Made by a program: the position numbers and the translations under genes | The notes under the pieces: generated by a model | Databases searched by the model: none | Seen by the model: only the letters and a program-made list of their open reading frames with translations | What the model was told of the DNA's origin: nothing | Origin: Candidatus Bathyarchaeota archaeon | GTDB lineage: Archaea > Thermoproteota > Bathyarchaeia > TCS64 | DNA: 6,126 nt | Reading direction: 5' to 3' | NCBI GenBank assembly: GCA_030691555.1 | Contig: JAUYEB010000207.1 | Coordinates: 1-6,126, forward strand | Part shown: piece after piece, positions 1 through 5,980 of the stretch | How positions within the stretch are numbered: position 1 is the first letter of the stretch | Layout: each line of letters begins with the position of its first letter

Positions 1-12
1 CCTCATCCAGCC

Positions 13-513
13 ATGTCAGAGACAGTGGTACTCGAGACCACCAAGGGCAACATCGAGGTCGAGCTCAACAGGGCCAAGGCCCCCGTGACCGTCGACAACT
101 TCGCCAAGTACGTCAAGGACGGCTTCTTCGACGGCACGGTCCTCCACCGCGTCATCCCCGGCTTCATGATCCAGGGAGGCGGCTTCACCCCCGACTGCGT
201 CCAGAAGAGGACACGCCAGCCCATCAGGCTCGAGGCGAAGACCGGCCTCAAGAACACCGCCGGCACCATAGCCATGGCCCGGACCAATGACCCCGACAGC
301 GCCACGAGCCAGTTCTTCATAAACCTCATAGACAACAGCTTCCTCAACGCCAGCCCCGGCAACCAGGGCTACGCCGTCTTCGGCACCATCACCTCGGGTA
401 TGGAGACCGTCAAGGCCATCGCCGCGGTCAGAACCGCCACCCGCGGTCCCCACGGCGACTGGCCCAGGGAGGACGTCGCCATAAAGCGCGCCATCATGAA
501 GCAGGCCGAGTGA
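13..513 (+). CDS. ppiB: Cyclophilin-type peptidyl-prolyl cis-trans isomerase
   Basis: This gene encodes a complete single-domain cyclophilin of 166 residues, close in length to the bacterial PpiB enzymes (about 164). It should catalyse cis-trans isomerisation of Xaa-Pro bonds during protein folding. No signal peptide or membrane segment is visible, so it is probably cytoplasmic. The core motif LHRVIPGFMIQGGGF (residues 44-58) carries the catalytic Arg46 and the binding residues Phe51 and Gln54. GTIAMAR (84-90) and SQFFINL (99-105) complete the proline pocket, with Met88, Gln100 and Phe102. The aromatic position equivalent to human CypA Trp121 is not Trp here (region NSFLN, 108-112), as in many prokaryotic forms. 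The ATG at 13 gives the expected N-terminus, with the first beta-strand (TVVLETTKGNIEVEL) intact. The 12 bases visible upstream contain no Shine-Dalgarno, which fits a leaderless or short-leader message, but the promoter lies outside the window. Codons are strongly C-ending. The PpiB-like sequence suggests a bacterial-type cyclophilin; direction of transfer cannot be judged. Confidence 0.95.
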   Translation: MSETVVLETTKGNIEVELNRAKAPVTVDNFAKYVKDGFFDGTVLHRVIPGFMIQGGGFTPDCVQKRTRQPIRLEAKTGLKNTAGTIAMARTNDPDSATSQFFINLIDNSFLNASPGNQGYAVFGTITSGMETVKAIAAVRTATRGPHGDWPREDVAIKRAIMKQAE

Positions 514-518
514 ATCAA

Positions 519-527
519 GTTTTAAAC
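519..527 (+). promoter_or_regulatory. Putative archaeal TATA box for the arginase-family gene
   Basis: GTTTTAAAC stands out as an A/T island in very GC-rich surroundings, just after the cyclophilin stop at 511-513. The purine-rich bases before it (GAATCAAG) could act as a BRE for transcription factor B. With the usual archaeal TATA-to-start spacing of about 25 bp, transcription would begin near 548-551, only 6-9 nt before the ATG at 557. The bases before that ATG (CCCGATACAC) contain no Shine-Dalgarno, consistent with a leaderless or very short leader. The downstream gene would then have its own promoter despite the 43-bp gap. Confidence 0.6.
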
Positions 528-556
528 GGACGACCCACCCTTCTATCCCGATACAC

Positions 557-1462
557 ATGGTCGAGAACCTACGCGTAGCCATCGACAAGTTCCCATACAA
601 CGGCCAGTATGGCTTCAAGGAGAACGGCATACAGGTCGACTCCATCGAGCAGGGCGGCCTCCCCGAGCTCCTAAAGAAGAAGGGATGCACCGTCGCCGAG
701 GTCTTCAACACGAAGCTCACCCCCGACGAGGAGAAGCAGTACGGCGAGATGCACCGCATGGGCCTCGCGAGCAAGCGCCTCGCCGACGCCGTCTCCGCAC
801 AGCTCAAGAAGGACATGCTCCCTCTCGGCCTCCTCCACAACTGCAACGGCCTCATGGGCATGCTCGCGGGCGTCCAGCACAGCGGCGGGTGGAAGCCCCT
901 GAAGGTCGGCCTCGTCTGGATAGACGCACACGGCGACTTCAACACACCCGAGACCACCTACAGCGGGATGCTCGGAGGCATGCCCGTCGCTGTGAGCTGC
1001 GGGCTCTGCTACGACAGGCTCCGCCGCACCTGCGGCCTCGACCCCGCTCTCCCCACAAAATACGTCACCATGGTCGCCGTCCGAGACACAGACCCCTACG
1101 AGCAGGAATCCATAGACAGGCTTGACATCGCCCAGATAACCGTAGACGACCTCAAGAAGGGCAGCCCCGCCGTCGACATGGAGATGGAGCGCCTCAGCAC
1201 ACTCTGCGACAGGATATACGTGCACGTCGACATGGATGTCCTCGACCCAGCCGACATACCCGGCGCGGGGCTGCCCGTAGCCAACGGCCCAACCGCCAAG
1301 GAGCTGGGGGAAGCCATCGAGGTCATGTTCGAGTACCCTAAGGCCTGCGCCTTCGGCGTCGCCAGCTACCCCGCCGCCCGGGACACAGAGAAGAAGGGGC
1401 TGAAATCCGTCTACGCCCTCATAGAGGGCGCCGTAAAAGGGGCCCAGGGCAGGGTCGACTAG
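557..1462 (+). CDS. Arginase/agmatinase-superfamily protein with an atypical metal site
   Basis: This gene encodes a 301-residue soluble protein of the ureohydrolase fold, the family of arginase, agmatinase and formiminoglutamase, whose members cleave guanidino or related C-N bonds using two Mn ions. Recognisable motifs are WIDAHGDFNTPET (121-133; Asp123, His125, Asp127) and HVDMDVLDP (223-231; Asp225, Asp227), followed by PGAGLPVANGPT. The length is normal for the family. Two usual metal-ligand regions differ. The position of the GGDHS motif reads LLHNCNGLMG (92-101), so the ligand His is Cys or Asn, and the SGNxHGMP motif reads SGMLGGMP (136-143), with Gly for His. Related proteins with NCN and GGMP motifs exist within the superfamily, so this looks like a divergent subgroup, not a decayed gene. 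Substrate and even hydrolase activity are uncertain. The ATG at 557 is supported by the TATA box about 35 nt upstream. The stop at 1460-1462 begins the convergent spacer. Confidence 0.88.
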   Translation: MVENLRVAIDKFPYNGQYGFKENGIQVDSIEQGGLPELLKKKGCTVAEVFNTKLTPDEEKQYGEMHRMGLASKRLADAVSAQLKKDMLPLGLLHNCNGLMGMLAGVQHSGGWKPLKVGLVWIDAHGDFNTPETTYSGMLGGMPVAVSCGLCYDRLRRTCGLDPALPTKYVTMVAVRDTDPYEQESIDRLDIAQITVDDLKKGSPAVDMEMERLSTLCDRIYVHVDMDVLDPADIPGAGLPVANGPTAKELGEAIEVMFEYPKACAFGVASYPAARDTEKKGLKSVYALIEGAVKGAQGRVD

Positions 1463-1560
1463 ACCACGAGGGTCTCCCACTCCACCCGCCTCTTAACCCC
1501 CCTGACATCAGAGACCCCGCGCGCGGCGCGTATGTTCTGCCCTCCGTCGGGGGAGATTAT
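1459..1560 (-). pseudogene. Possible remnant: 33-codon open C-terminal fragment
   Basis: On the minus strand, the spacer between the convergent genes reads without a stop as a protein-like stretch that begins IISPDGGQNIRAARGVSDV and ends VEWETLVV before a TAG at 1461-1459. Nearly all third codon positions are G or C, as in the two plus-strand genes. The stop shares the palindrome CTAG with the arginase-family stop, a tail-to-tail arrangement common for real convergent genes. No credible start codon or ribosome site precedes it. The frame continues upstream only as an out-of-frame reading of the 241-residue membrane gene, and the sequence turns A/T-rich at about 1555. It could be the end of an older gene cut when the operon arrived or rearranged, or simply a chance open frame in GC-rich DNA. 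I do not recognise the family. Confidence 0.25.
1461..1517. other. Convergent intergenic spacer with small inverted repeats
   Basis: The 112-bp spacer 1463-1574 separates the convergent stops. AGACC (1461-1465) and GGTCT (1471-1475) form a 5-bp stem with a 5-nt loop right at the arginase-family stop. GGGTCTC (1470-1476) can instead pair with GAGACCC (1511-1517), giving 7 bp across a 34-nt loop, so the two pairings exclude each other. GAGA/TCTC (1553-1556 and 1561-1564) is a third, weak stem. None is followed by a T-run on either strand, so no terminator can be called with confidence. A (CG)4 tract lies at 1518-1525. Confidence 0.3.
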
Positions 1561-1574
1561 TCTCGATTGACAAG

Positions 1575-2300
1575 CTAATTCTCCCTGATTATTGCGATTG
1601 CTCGCTCTCGGAAGTATATGAGCAGACCCGCGAGGAGGAGGAGTACCGCCACCCCCGCGTAGACAGCGTACCTGTATGGCACCAGCCCTTGGATACTGGC
1701 GAATAGGGAACTCGGTAACGGTGTTACCAACACTATCCCGAGGAGGATAAGAAGGGTGGAGGCTCCGAGGAATAAGATGACCCCAATCTGCCTCCGCTCC
1801 GCGACCCGTAGCACCTCAGGCTCAATACCGTTAGCGAGGTAACCACTGTGAACCCTCTCCATGTCCTGCACAGTCAACGTTATCGTAAATAACAACATGA
1901 AAATCAGGAGATCAATAAGAACAGCACCGAAATCGCGCTCAACTCTTAGAGTATCAGCCCAGTTCAACAGGTTGAAATAGTTGACCTCGGAGAAGCCGAG
2001 GAGCTCTGGTAAAAAGAATACGAAGAGTATCCTGTAAAACCCCACGAGGCTCGTCTCAAGCCCAACCATTATCTTATAGACGCAGATCAAAGATAGGGCC
2101 AGGAAGAGAACCAGGTCGAATAGATTATGTAGCACCCAGAAGTCCACGTAGGTGGCACTGAACATGGTGAGGGTCGAGGCGGCGAGCCTCTTCACCGCGA
2201 AGTAGGGGCCCGAGTGGAAGAAAGAGTTCACGGCGAAGACGACTGACGCGATGGAGAGCACCCCGAGGAGGGGCTTGAGGAGGCTGGAGCTGATCTTCAT
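1575..2300 (-). CDS. Uncharacterised polytopic membrane protein (241 aa), last gene of the MoxR operon
   Basis: I do not recognise a family. The protein has about six hydrophobic segments, near residues 8-27, 58-76, 86-102, 123-143, 171-192 and 211-229. A charged stretch lies between the fourth and fifth (about 144-170, including QDMERV and VLRVAERRQ), and a short basic tail RERAIAIIREN follows the last. Both the N-terminal Lys residues and the charged end suggest a multi-pass integral protein, not a secreted one. The ATG at 2300-2298 overlaps the TGA of the DUF58 gene as ATGA, and GGGTGA lies 7 nt upstream, so translation is probably coupled and the start is secure. No catalytic motif is visible. 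Codon use is more A/T-ending than in the plus-strand genes. By position it is likely a membrane partner of the MoxR/DUF58 pair; this is inference from context. Confidence 0.82.
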   Translation of the reverse strand: MKISSSLLKPLLGVLSIASVVFAVNSFFHSGPYFAVKRLAASTLTMFSATYVDFWVLHNLFDLVLFLALSLICVYKIMVGLETSLVGFYRILFVFFLPELLGFSEVNYFNLLNWADTLRVERDFGAVLIDLLIFMLLFTITLTVQDMERVHSGYLANGIEPEVLRVAERRQIGVILFLGASTLLILLGIVLVTPLPSSLFASIQGLVPYRYAVYAGVAVLLLLAGLLIYFRERAIAIIREN

Positions 2301-3736
2301 CGACTCTTCACCCTTGAGATGAGTTGGTCTACGAGGCTCTTGCTTGACGGGTCCCAGTTGAGGATGATGGCGCCGCTCGGTGCAACCTTCCGGAGGAGGC
2401 TCCTCTCCTTGATCGCCATGACTTTCGCAGCATCCTGCTCCTCGACTGACTCCGCAGCAAGCCCGTAGCCGCTCACGTTTACCAGCAGCAGGTTCTTGCG
2501 GGGCACACGTATCCGGGTGATGAAACGCTCCGCGTTGATCAAGTCATCCTTGAGCTTCACAGCACTCTCCTCGGTTACGTTTGTGATGAGGATCAAGAGG
2601 GGGGTCGTAGACTTCATGTGCCCCTTGACAAGCTGGAGGCTCTGGGCGAGGTTGAAGTCGCTCATACCGATCCTCGCGGACTGGAGGATGCGCTGAATCT
2701 TGAGGAACTGCTTTCGCCTCCCGTCCGGGTAGAGGTTGAAGTAAACCAGTTTCGGGTCACCACTTTCGGAAGCCCGGGGACCGACGGGTAGAAGGTCAGG
2801 CAGCGTCTTTACCCCTTGGCTCTGGTAAAGGCTGCGAAGATACTCCCGGCTATACGTGAAGTGCTGGAGCCCCCGGTCCTCGTTGTAGATGCTGAAGCCG
2901 ACTAGGCACTGGCGGTCGAGGTAGAACTCAGCGAAGCTAAGGGCGGCCTGTATCGCGTACTCGAACCCGTTCTCGATGCTTGTGCCGAGCTCCATGCGTT
3001 TCCCGGAGTTGAGGAAGATCCAGACGACCTGGCGCCCCTCCCGCTCGAACTCGTTAACTGTGGGCACGCCGCTCACCTGAATGCTCCGGGCCGTTGCCTT
3101 CCAGTTGATGCTGCGGAAAGAGTCTCCATAGTTGTATTCTCGGAGTTCCCGGAAGTTGGTGGTTGGGACGCCCATCCTGATCAGGGACTCTGCAGGGGTT
3201 GGGAGGATACTCCGTTGCTGCCTCTCAGGGACCCTACGGATCTTGAAGCACCTTGGCTCCACGATCAGGGTCTCACCAAGGTTCACCTTCCCCTGCTCCG
3301 GATTCATTGTCCCGACCGGGTGCCTGACGCTATAATCTATCTCTCCGAGGGGATAGAGCCCCCGCCGAGTGCATTTGATCGTGTACTCCATCCGCTCCTC
3401 GACGGGTTGAAACATCTTCACGAGGACCGTTACGTTCTTTCCCTCGACAAGTTCGAAGTGTTCTGGGAGCTTTTCATAGATCAGTAGCAAGCCTAGCCCC
3501 TTCGAGGCTCGGATGGTCCGCGTGATCTTCACACTATCCTCCACGAAGACTTTCTGTATCTTCTCCCCGCCCGTCACCTCGATGCCCTGTACGGGTTCGA
3601 AGACGAGGCTGAGGATCACAAAGACAATGGGTACGAGCCCAGCGTAGATGAGGATCATGTTCCCGAAGAATAGCCCAATTATTATGGGGGCGAAGCCGTA
3701 GAAGGCGATGATGCTGCTGAGTTCGCTAATTCTCAC
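2297..3736 (-). CDS. DUF58 domain protein, membrane-anchored, MoxR partner
   Basis: This gene encodes a 479-residue DUF58 protein. Two adjacent hydrophobic segments (about 9-25 and 27-46) form an N-terminal membrane hairpin. Residues about 50-170 look like a beta-rich region as usual before DUF58. The family signature is clear at 198-218: LREYNYGDSFRSINWKATAR, containing the G-D, R and N-W-K positions. It is followed by a von Willebrand A-like fold starting with QVVWIFLNSGKRM (236-248). In typical members this strand ends in an Asp-x-Ser-type metal motif; here it is Asn243-Ser244-Gly245, so metal binding is doubtful. DUF58 proteins are regularly encoded beside MoxR ATPases and are thought to be partners or targets; the precise function is unknown. 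The start is GTG at 3736-3734, four bases after the MoxR stop. GGTGA (3745-3741) is a close, weak ribosome site, and no better in-frame start is nearby. The stop overlaps the next gene's ATG. Confidence 0.93.
   Translation of the reverse strand: MRISELSSIIAFYGFAPIIIGLFFGNMILIYAGLVPIVFVILSLVFEPVQGIEVTGGEKIQKVFVEDSVKITRTIRASKGLGLLLIYEKLPEHFELVEGKNVTVLVKMFQPVEERMEYTIKCTRRGLYPLGEIDYSVRHPVGTMNPEQGKVNLGETLIVEPRCFKIRRVPERQQRSILPTPAESLIRMGVPTTNFRELREYNYGDSFRSINWKATARSIQVSGVPTVNEFEREGRQVVWIFLNSGKRMELGTSIENGFEYAIQAALSFAEFYLDRQCLVGFSIYNEDRGLQHFTYSREYLRSLYQSQGVKTLPDLLPVGPRASESGDPKLVYFNLYPDGRRKQFLKIQRILQSARIGMSDFNLAQSLQLVKGHMKSTTPLLILITNVTEESAVKLKDDLINAERFITRIRVPRKNLLLVNVSGYGLAAESVEEQDAAKVMAIKERSLLRKVAPSGAIILNWDPSSKSLVDQLISRVKSR
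2308..2313 (-). promoter_or_regulatory. Shine-Dalgarno for the 241-aa membrane protein, inside the DUF58 gene
   Basis: GGGTGA on the minus strand ends 7 nt before the ATG at 2300. It matches the anti-Shine-Dalgarno end of 16S rRNA and lies within the last codons of the DUF58 gene, supporting coupled translation and the chosen start. Confidence 0.65.
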
Positions 3737-3740
3737 CGGG

Positions 3741-4715
3741 TCACCGCCGCGTTACCTGGGTTGGGACCTCGGTCTTGGAGAGGATATCCTCGACGATCTT
3801 GGCGCTCGTGATGTTCTTCTCGAAGGCGTATTCCATCCGGAGCATGATCCTGTGGGTGAGGACGTCCTTGGCGTAGAGCTTGACGTCGTCGGGTACCACG
3901 TAGTCCCTGCCGTTGATGGCGGCGTTTGCCTTCGTGATCTTGGAGAGGCTGAGTCCGCCTCGGGGGCTTGACCCGACTTCCACGTATGAGTTCTCCCGGG
4001 TGGCGCGTACGATCTTGCTGATGTACGTGAATATCTGCTCGTCCACGTAGACATCTTTCTCGATGGTCTCTTGTAGAGCTTGGAAGGACTGGTTGTTAGT
4101 GACGGAGGGGATGAGGTCGACTGGGTCGTCGCGCCGCCAGCCTGCCCGCCTCTTGAGGATCTCGGCCTCCAGCTCCAGCGTCCTCACGTAGCCGGTGCTC
4201 AGCTTGATGAGGAAGCGATCCATCTGGGCCTCCGGAAGGGGATAGGTTCCCTCCATCTCGATGGGGTTCTGGGTGGCGAGCACGAGGAAGGGGGACTCTA
4301 GCTTGTGGGTCTCCCCCTCGATGGTCACTTGCCTCTCCGCCATGCACTCAAGGAGAGCTGACTGGACTTTGGGGGGTGAACGGTTGATCTCGTCGGCGAG
4401 GAGGATGTGGGTGAAGACGGGCCCCTTCTCCAGCGTGAGGGTCTCCTTCTCCGACTTCCAGACCTTGGTGCCCACGATGTCCGCCGGCATGAGGTCAGGG
4501 GTGAACTGGATGCGCTTGTAGTCGCACCCCGTCGCCTTCGCGAAAGCCTTGGCGAGGAGGGTCTTCCCAAGCCCGGGGTTGTCCTCGAAGAGGACGTGCC
4601 CGTTGGCTAACGCTGCAGCGAGTACCTTCTGGAGGAGCAGCCGCTCCCCGACGAAGTAGTTACCAATTGTGTCTAACAGCTTATTGCATGTTTCATTTAC
4701 TTCATCAAACTTCAA
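3741..4715 (-). CDS. MoxR-family AAA+ ATPase
   Basis: This gene encodes a cytoplasmic MoxR ATPase of 324 residues from the start chosen here, a normal family length. Numbering from that start, Walker A is DNPGLGKTLLAKA (45-57; Lys51, Thr52). Walker B is ILLADEINRSPPKVQSALLE (Asp108, Glu109). Sensor 1 is in LATQNPIEMEGTYPLPEAQ (Asn150). The arginine finger is in MDRF (Arg167), and sensor 2 is in SSPRGGLSL (Arg252). All residues needed for ATP binding and hydrolysis are present, so an active ring ATPase is expected. The family acts as a chaperone-like remodeller for neighbouring DUF58 or VWA proteins. A TTG at 4724 lies in frame 3 codons earlier, but the only Shine-Dalgarno (GAGG, 4728-4725) touches that codon, while it sits 9 nt from the TTG at 4715. 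I therefore prefer 4715. The start lies inside the end of the upstream membrane gene, suggesting coupling. Confidence 0.95.
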   Translation of the reverse strand: MKFDEVNETCNKLLDTIGNYFVGERLLLQKVLAAALANGHVLFEDNPGLGKTLLAKAFAKATGCDYKRIQFTPDLMPADIVGTKVWKSEKETLTLEKGPVFTHILLADEINRSPPKVQSALLECMAERQVTIEGETHKLESPFLVLATQNPIEMEGTYPLPEAQMDRFLIKLSTGYVRTLELEAEILKRRAGWRRDDPVDLIPSVTNNQSFQALQETIEKDVYVDEQIFTYISKIVRATRENSYVEVGSSPRGGLSLSKITKANAAINGRDYVVPDDVKLYAKDVLTHRIMLRMEYAFEKNITSAKIVEDILSKTEVPTQVTRR

Positions 4716-5919
4716 CTGAACCAACCTCTATGTTTGCATCTGGGGGTGAGGGGGGCTCGACTAGCGGCATGTAGTCAAGGGATTCAAGCTGTGCGAGAAC
4801 GTCCCGTAGGACCGCCTGCCTTCGCTTCTTGTTCTCTTTCTCCAGATAGTTTACCTGCCACCTGAGGATGACTACCCCGGGCTCGACGTCCCGATGGTTG
4901 ATGAGGGGGGCTGTGACGCGGGCTATATCCGACTCGTCTCCTCCCGCTTCAAGCAGTACGCTGATGAGGTTGACGAGTAAGTTCTCTTTCCGCCCCGTGG
5001 CGTGGAACTCCTTGATGTGGTTTGTGAGGTCATCCAGTCTGGCGTCTGTGGTCCACTCGATCTTCTGGACGTGGGCCTTCCACTCCTCCACCTCGATGTA
5101 CTTTACGAGGGCCGTGTTGACGTAGTTTTTGAACAACCTGTAGAATGGGTAGGCAGTGAGGCAAACGGCTACCCACTCCACTATCACGAGGTATTGAGGA
5201 TTGATGTAGGGGGTAAGGTAGCTCCTCCCCAACTGCAGGTAGAAAGACAGGAAGATGAATAGGAAGAACTTGGTAAAGGTGCCGCTGCCGATTTCGCGGC
5301 CTATGAAGCTCGCATACTGGTTCCTATGCTCCTTTAGGAGACCGAAGAGGGCTGTAACCGCAGTTACAAGAAAAGCCACGAGGAAGACGCCGTCGACACG
5401 CCCAAGATCCACGAGAGGGATCAAAGGCTGGAGACTCGGAGCAATCCCAGTGAGCGCCTGCCTCGTCAACGTCATGTAAACGAGAACCACGGCACAAAGC
5501 AGGACGGGGGTAAGGATCTTCTCGTATTTTTGACCCACGACCAAAGCGACATGGTGGATCGAGTAGGTCAACAGTACATAGAATAGGAATTGGATTATGG
5601 GAAGCAGAACCATGGGTATGCCGGACCAGCTTGAAAGAAGCATGAGCCCCGTAGGGACCGCCATCAGCCTCAACGCCGAGCATACGGGAGGAACCACCCT
5701 GCCCTGAACAAGGACTGAAAGTAAGCTTGCCGCATAGTTGAGAGCTAGGGTGGCAACCAAGGGGGCGAATATGAATGACAATGAGAAGGAGCTGAAGGTG
5801 ACACTCTGACTGTTGGTCAAAGACATCTCTCGGACCCGCAACACATAGTATAGGGCCCCCACCGTTAGCCCGTAGAGCACCGTCGACCAGATGACCTTCT
5901 TAATCAGTTCCTTATCCAT
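4705..5919 (-). CDS. Uncharacterised membrane protein (404 aa) with soluble C-terminal region
   Basis: I do not recognise a family. The N-terminal two-thirds is polytopic, with about eight hydrophobic segments near residues 10-27, 48-70, 83-95, 102-128, 134-151, 176-195, 216-232 and 243-263. The remaining 140 residues are soluble, charged and probably helical. They include VEEWKAHVQKIEW (277-289), a helical stretch with many charges at about 353-382 (YLEKENKKRRQAVLRDVLAQ) that could form a short coiled coil, and an acidic, proline-containing tail (LVEPPSPPDANIEVGSVEV, 386-404). No catalytic motif stands out. With its N-terminal Lys residues inside and an even number of spans, the C-terminal region would face the cytoplasm, where it could meet MoxR. 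The ATG at 5919 is preceded by GAGGT with 8 nt spacing. The end overlaps the MoxR start by 11 bp. Its role as a membrane component of the MoxR system is inferred from the operon alone. Confidence 0.85.
   Translation of the reverse strand: MDKELIKKVIWSTVLYGLTVGALYYVLRVREMSLTNSQSVTFSSFSLSFIFAPLVATLALNYAASLLSVLVQGRVVPPVCSALRLMAVPTGLMLLSSWSGIPMVLLPIIQFLFYVLLTYSIHHVALVVGQKYEKILTPVLLCAVVLVYMTLTRQALTGIAPSLQPLIPLVDLGRVDGVFLVAFLVTAVTALFGLLKEHRNQYASFIGREIGSGTFTKFFLFIFLSFYLQLGRSYLTPYINPQYLVIVEWVAVCLTAYPFYRLFKNYVNTALVKYIEVEEWKAHVQKIEWTTDARLDDLTNHIKEFHATGRKENLLVNLISVLLEAGGDESDIARVTAPLINHRDVEPGVVILRWQVNYLEKENKKRRQAVLRDVLAQLESLDYMPLVEPPSPPDANIEVGSVEV
4725..4728 (-). promoter_or_regulatory. Shine-Dalgarno that decides the MoxR start
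   Basis: GAGG on the minus strand lies immediately before the TTG at 4724-4722 (spacing zero) and 9 nt before the in-frame TTG at 4715-4713. Only the second spacing suits ribosome binding, so it favours the shorter MoxR product. No ATG or GTG start is available nearby. Confidence 0.55.
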
Positions 5920-5980
5920 TCCTGGTTACCTCGAAGTACTTTAACGAGGATAGGTAGAAGCGCTCGTAGTGGCTCCGCTC
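5912..5980 (-). pseudogene. Out-of-frame C-terminal tail of the FmdE-like gene
   Basis: Read from GAG at 5980-5978, this stretch encodes 22 residues (ERSHYERFYLSSLKYFEVTR, then Asn-Gly) and a TAA at 5914-5912. The TAA overlaps the ATG of the 404-aa membrane gene in the arrangement ATGGATAA. Aromatic-rich, amphipathic composition and the tight overlap match the other junctions of the operon, unlike the literal frame, which stops 21 nt short of that start. It joins the FmdE frame if one CG unit is removed from the tract just upstream, giving SLARARERSHYERF at the join. Confidence 0.6.
5928..5932 (-). promoter_or_regulatory. Shine-Dalgarno for the 404-aa membrane protein
   Basis: GAGGT on the minus strand lies 8 nt upstream of the ATG at 5919, an ideal spacing. 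It sits inside the frame-restored end of the FmdE-like gene, but in the gap after the stop of the literal frame. Confidence 0.7.

Noticed and set aside
16..957. Long minus-strand open frame across the cyclophilin and arginase-family genes
   Set aside because: It lies antisense to two genes with clear conserved motifs, and its composition is low-complexity Gly/Val/Leu/Asp typical of a shadow in C3-rich DNA.
685..1125. Plus-strand alternative frame within the arginase-family gene
   Set aside because: It is extremely rich in Arg, His and Pro, as expected for an off-frame reading of GC-rich coding DNA.
671..1480. Minus-strand 269-codon open frame opposite the arginase-family gene
   Set aside because: It is a shadow of a strongly conserved gene, with no recognisable motif and a biased Val/Gly/Leu-rich composition.
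1540..1575. Possible intrinsic terminator for the minus-strand operon
   Set aside because: The only stem is 4 bp (GAGA/TCTC), and no T-run follows on the minus strand.
3708..3971. Plus-strand open frame opposite the MoxR/DUF58 junction, and other short plus-strand frames across 2496-5479
   Set aside because: All are antisense to genes with strong family motifs or clear membrane topology, and none has a promoter or ribosome site of its own that I can see.
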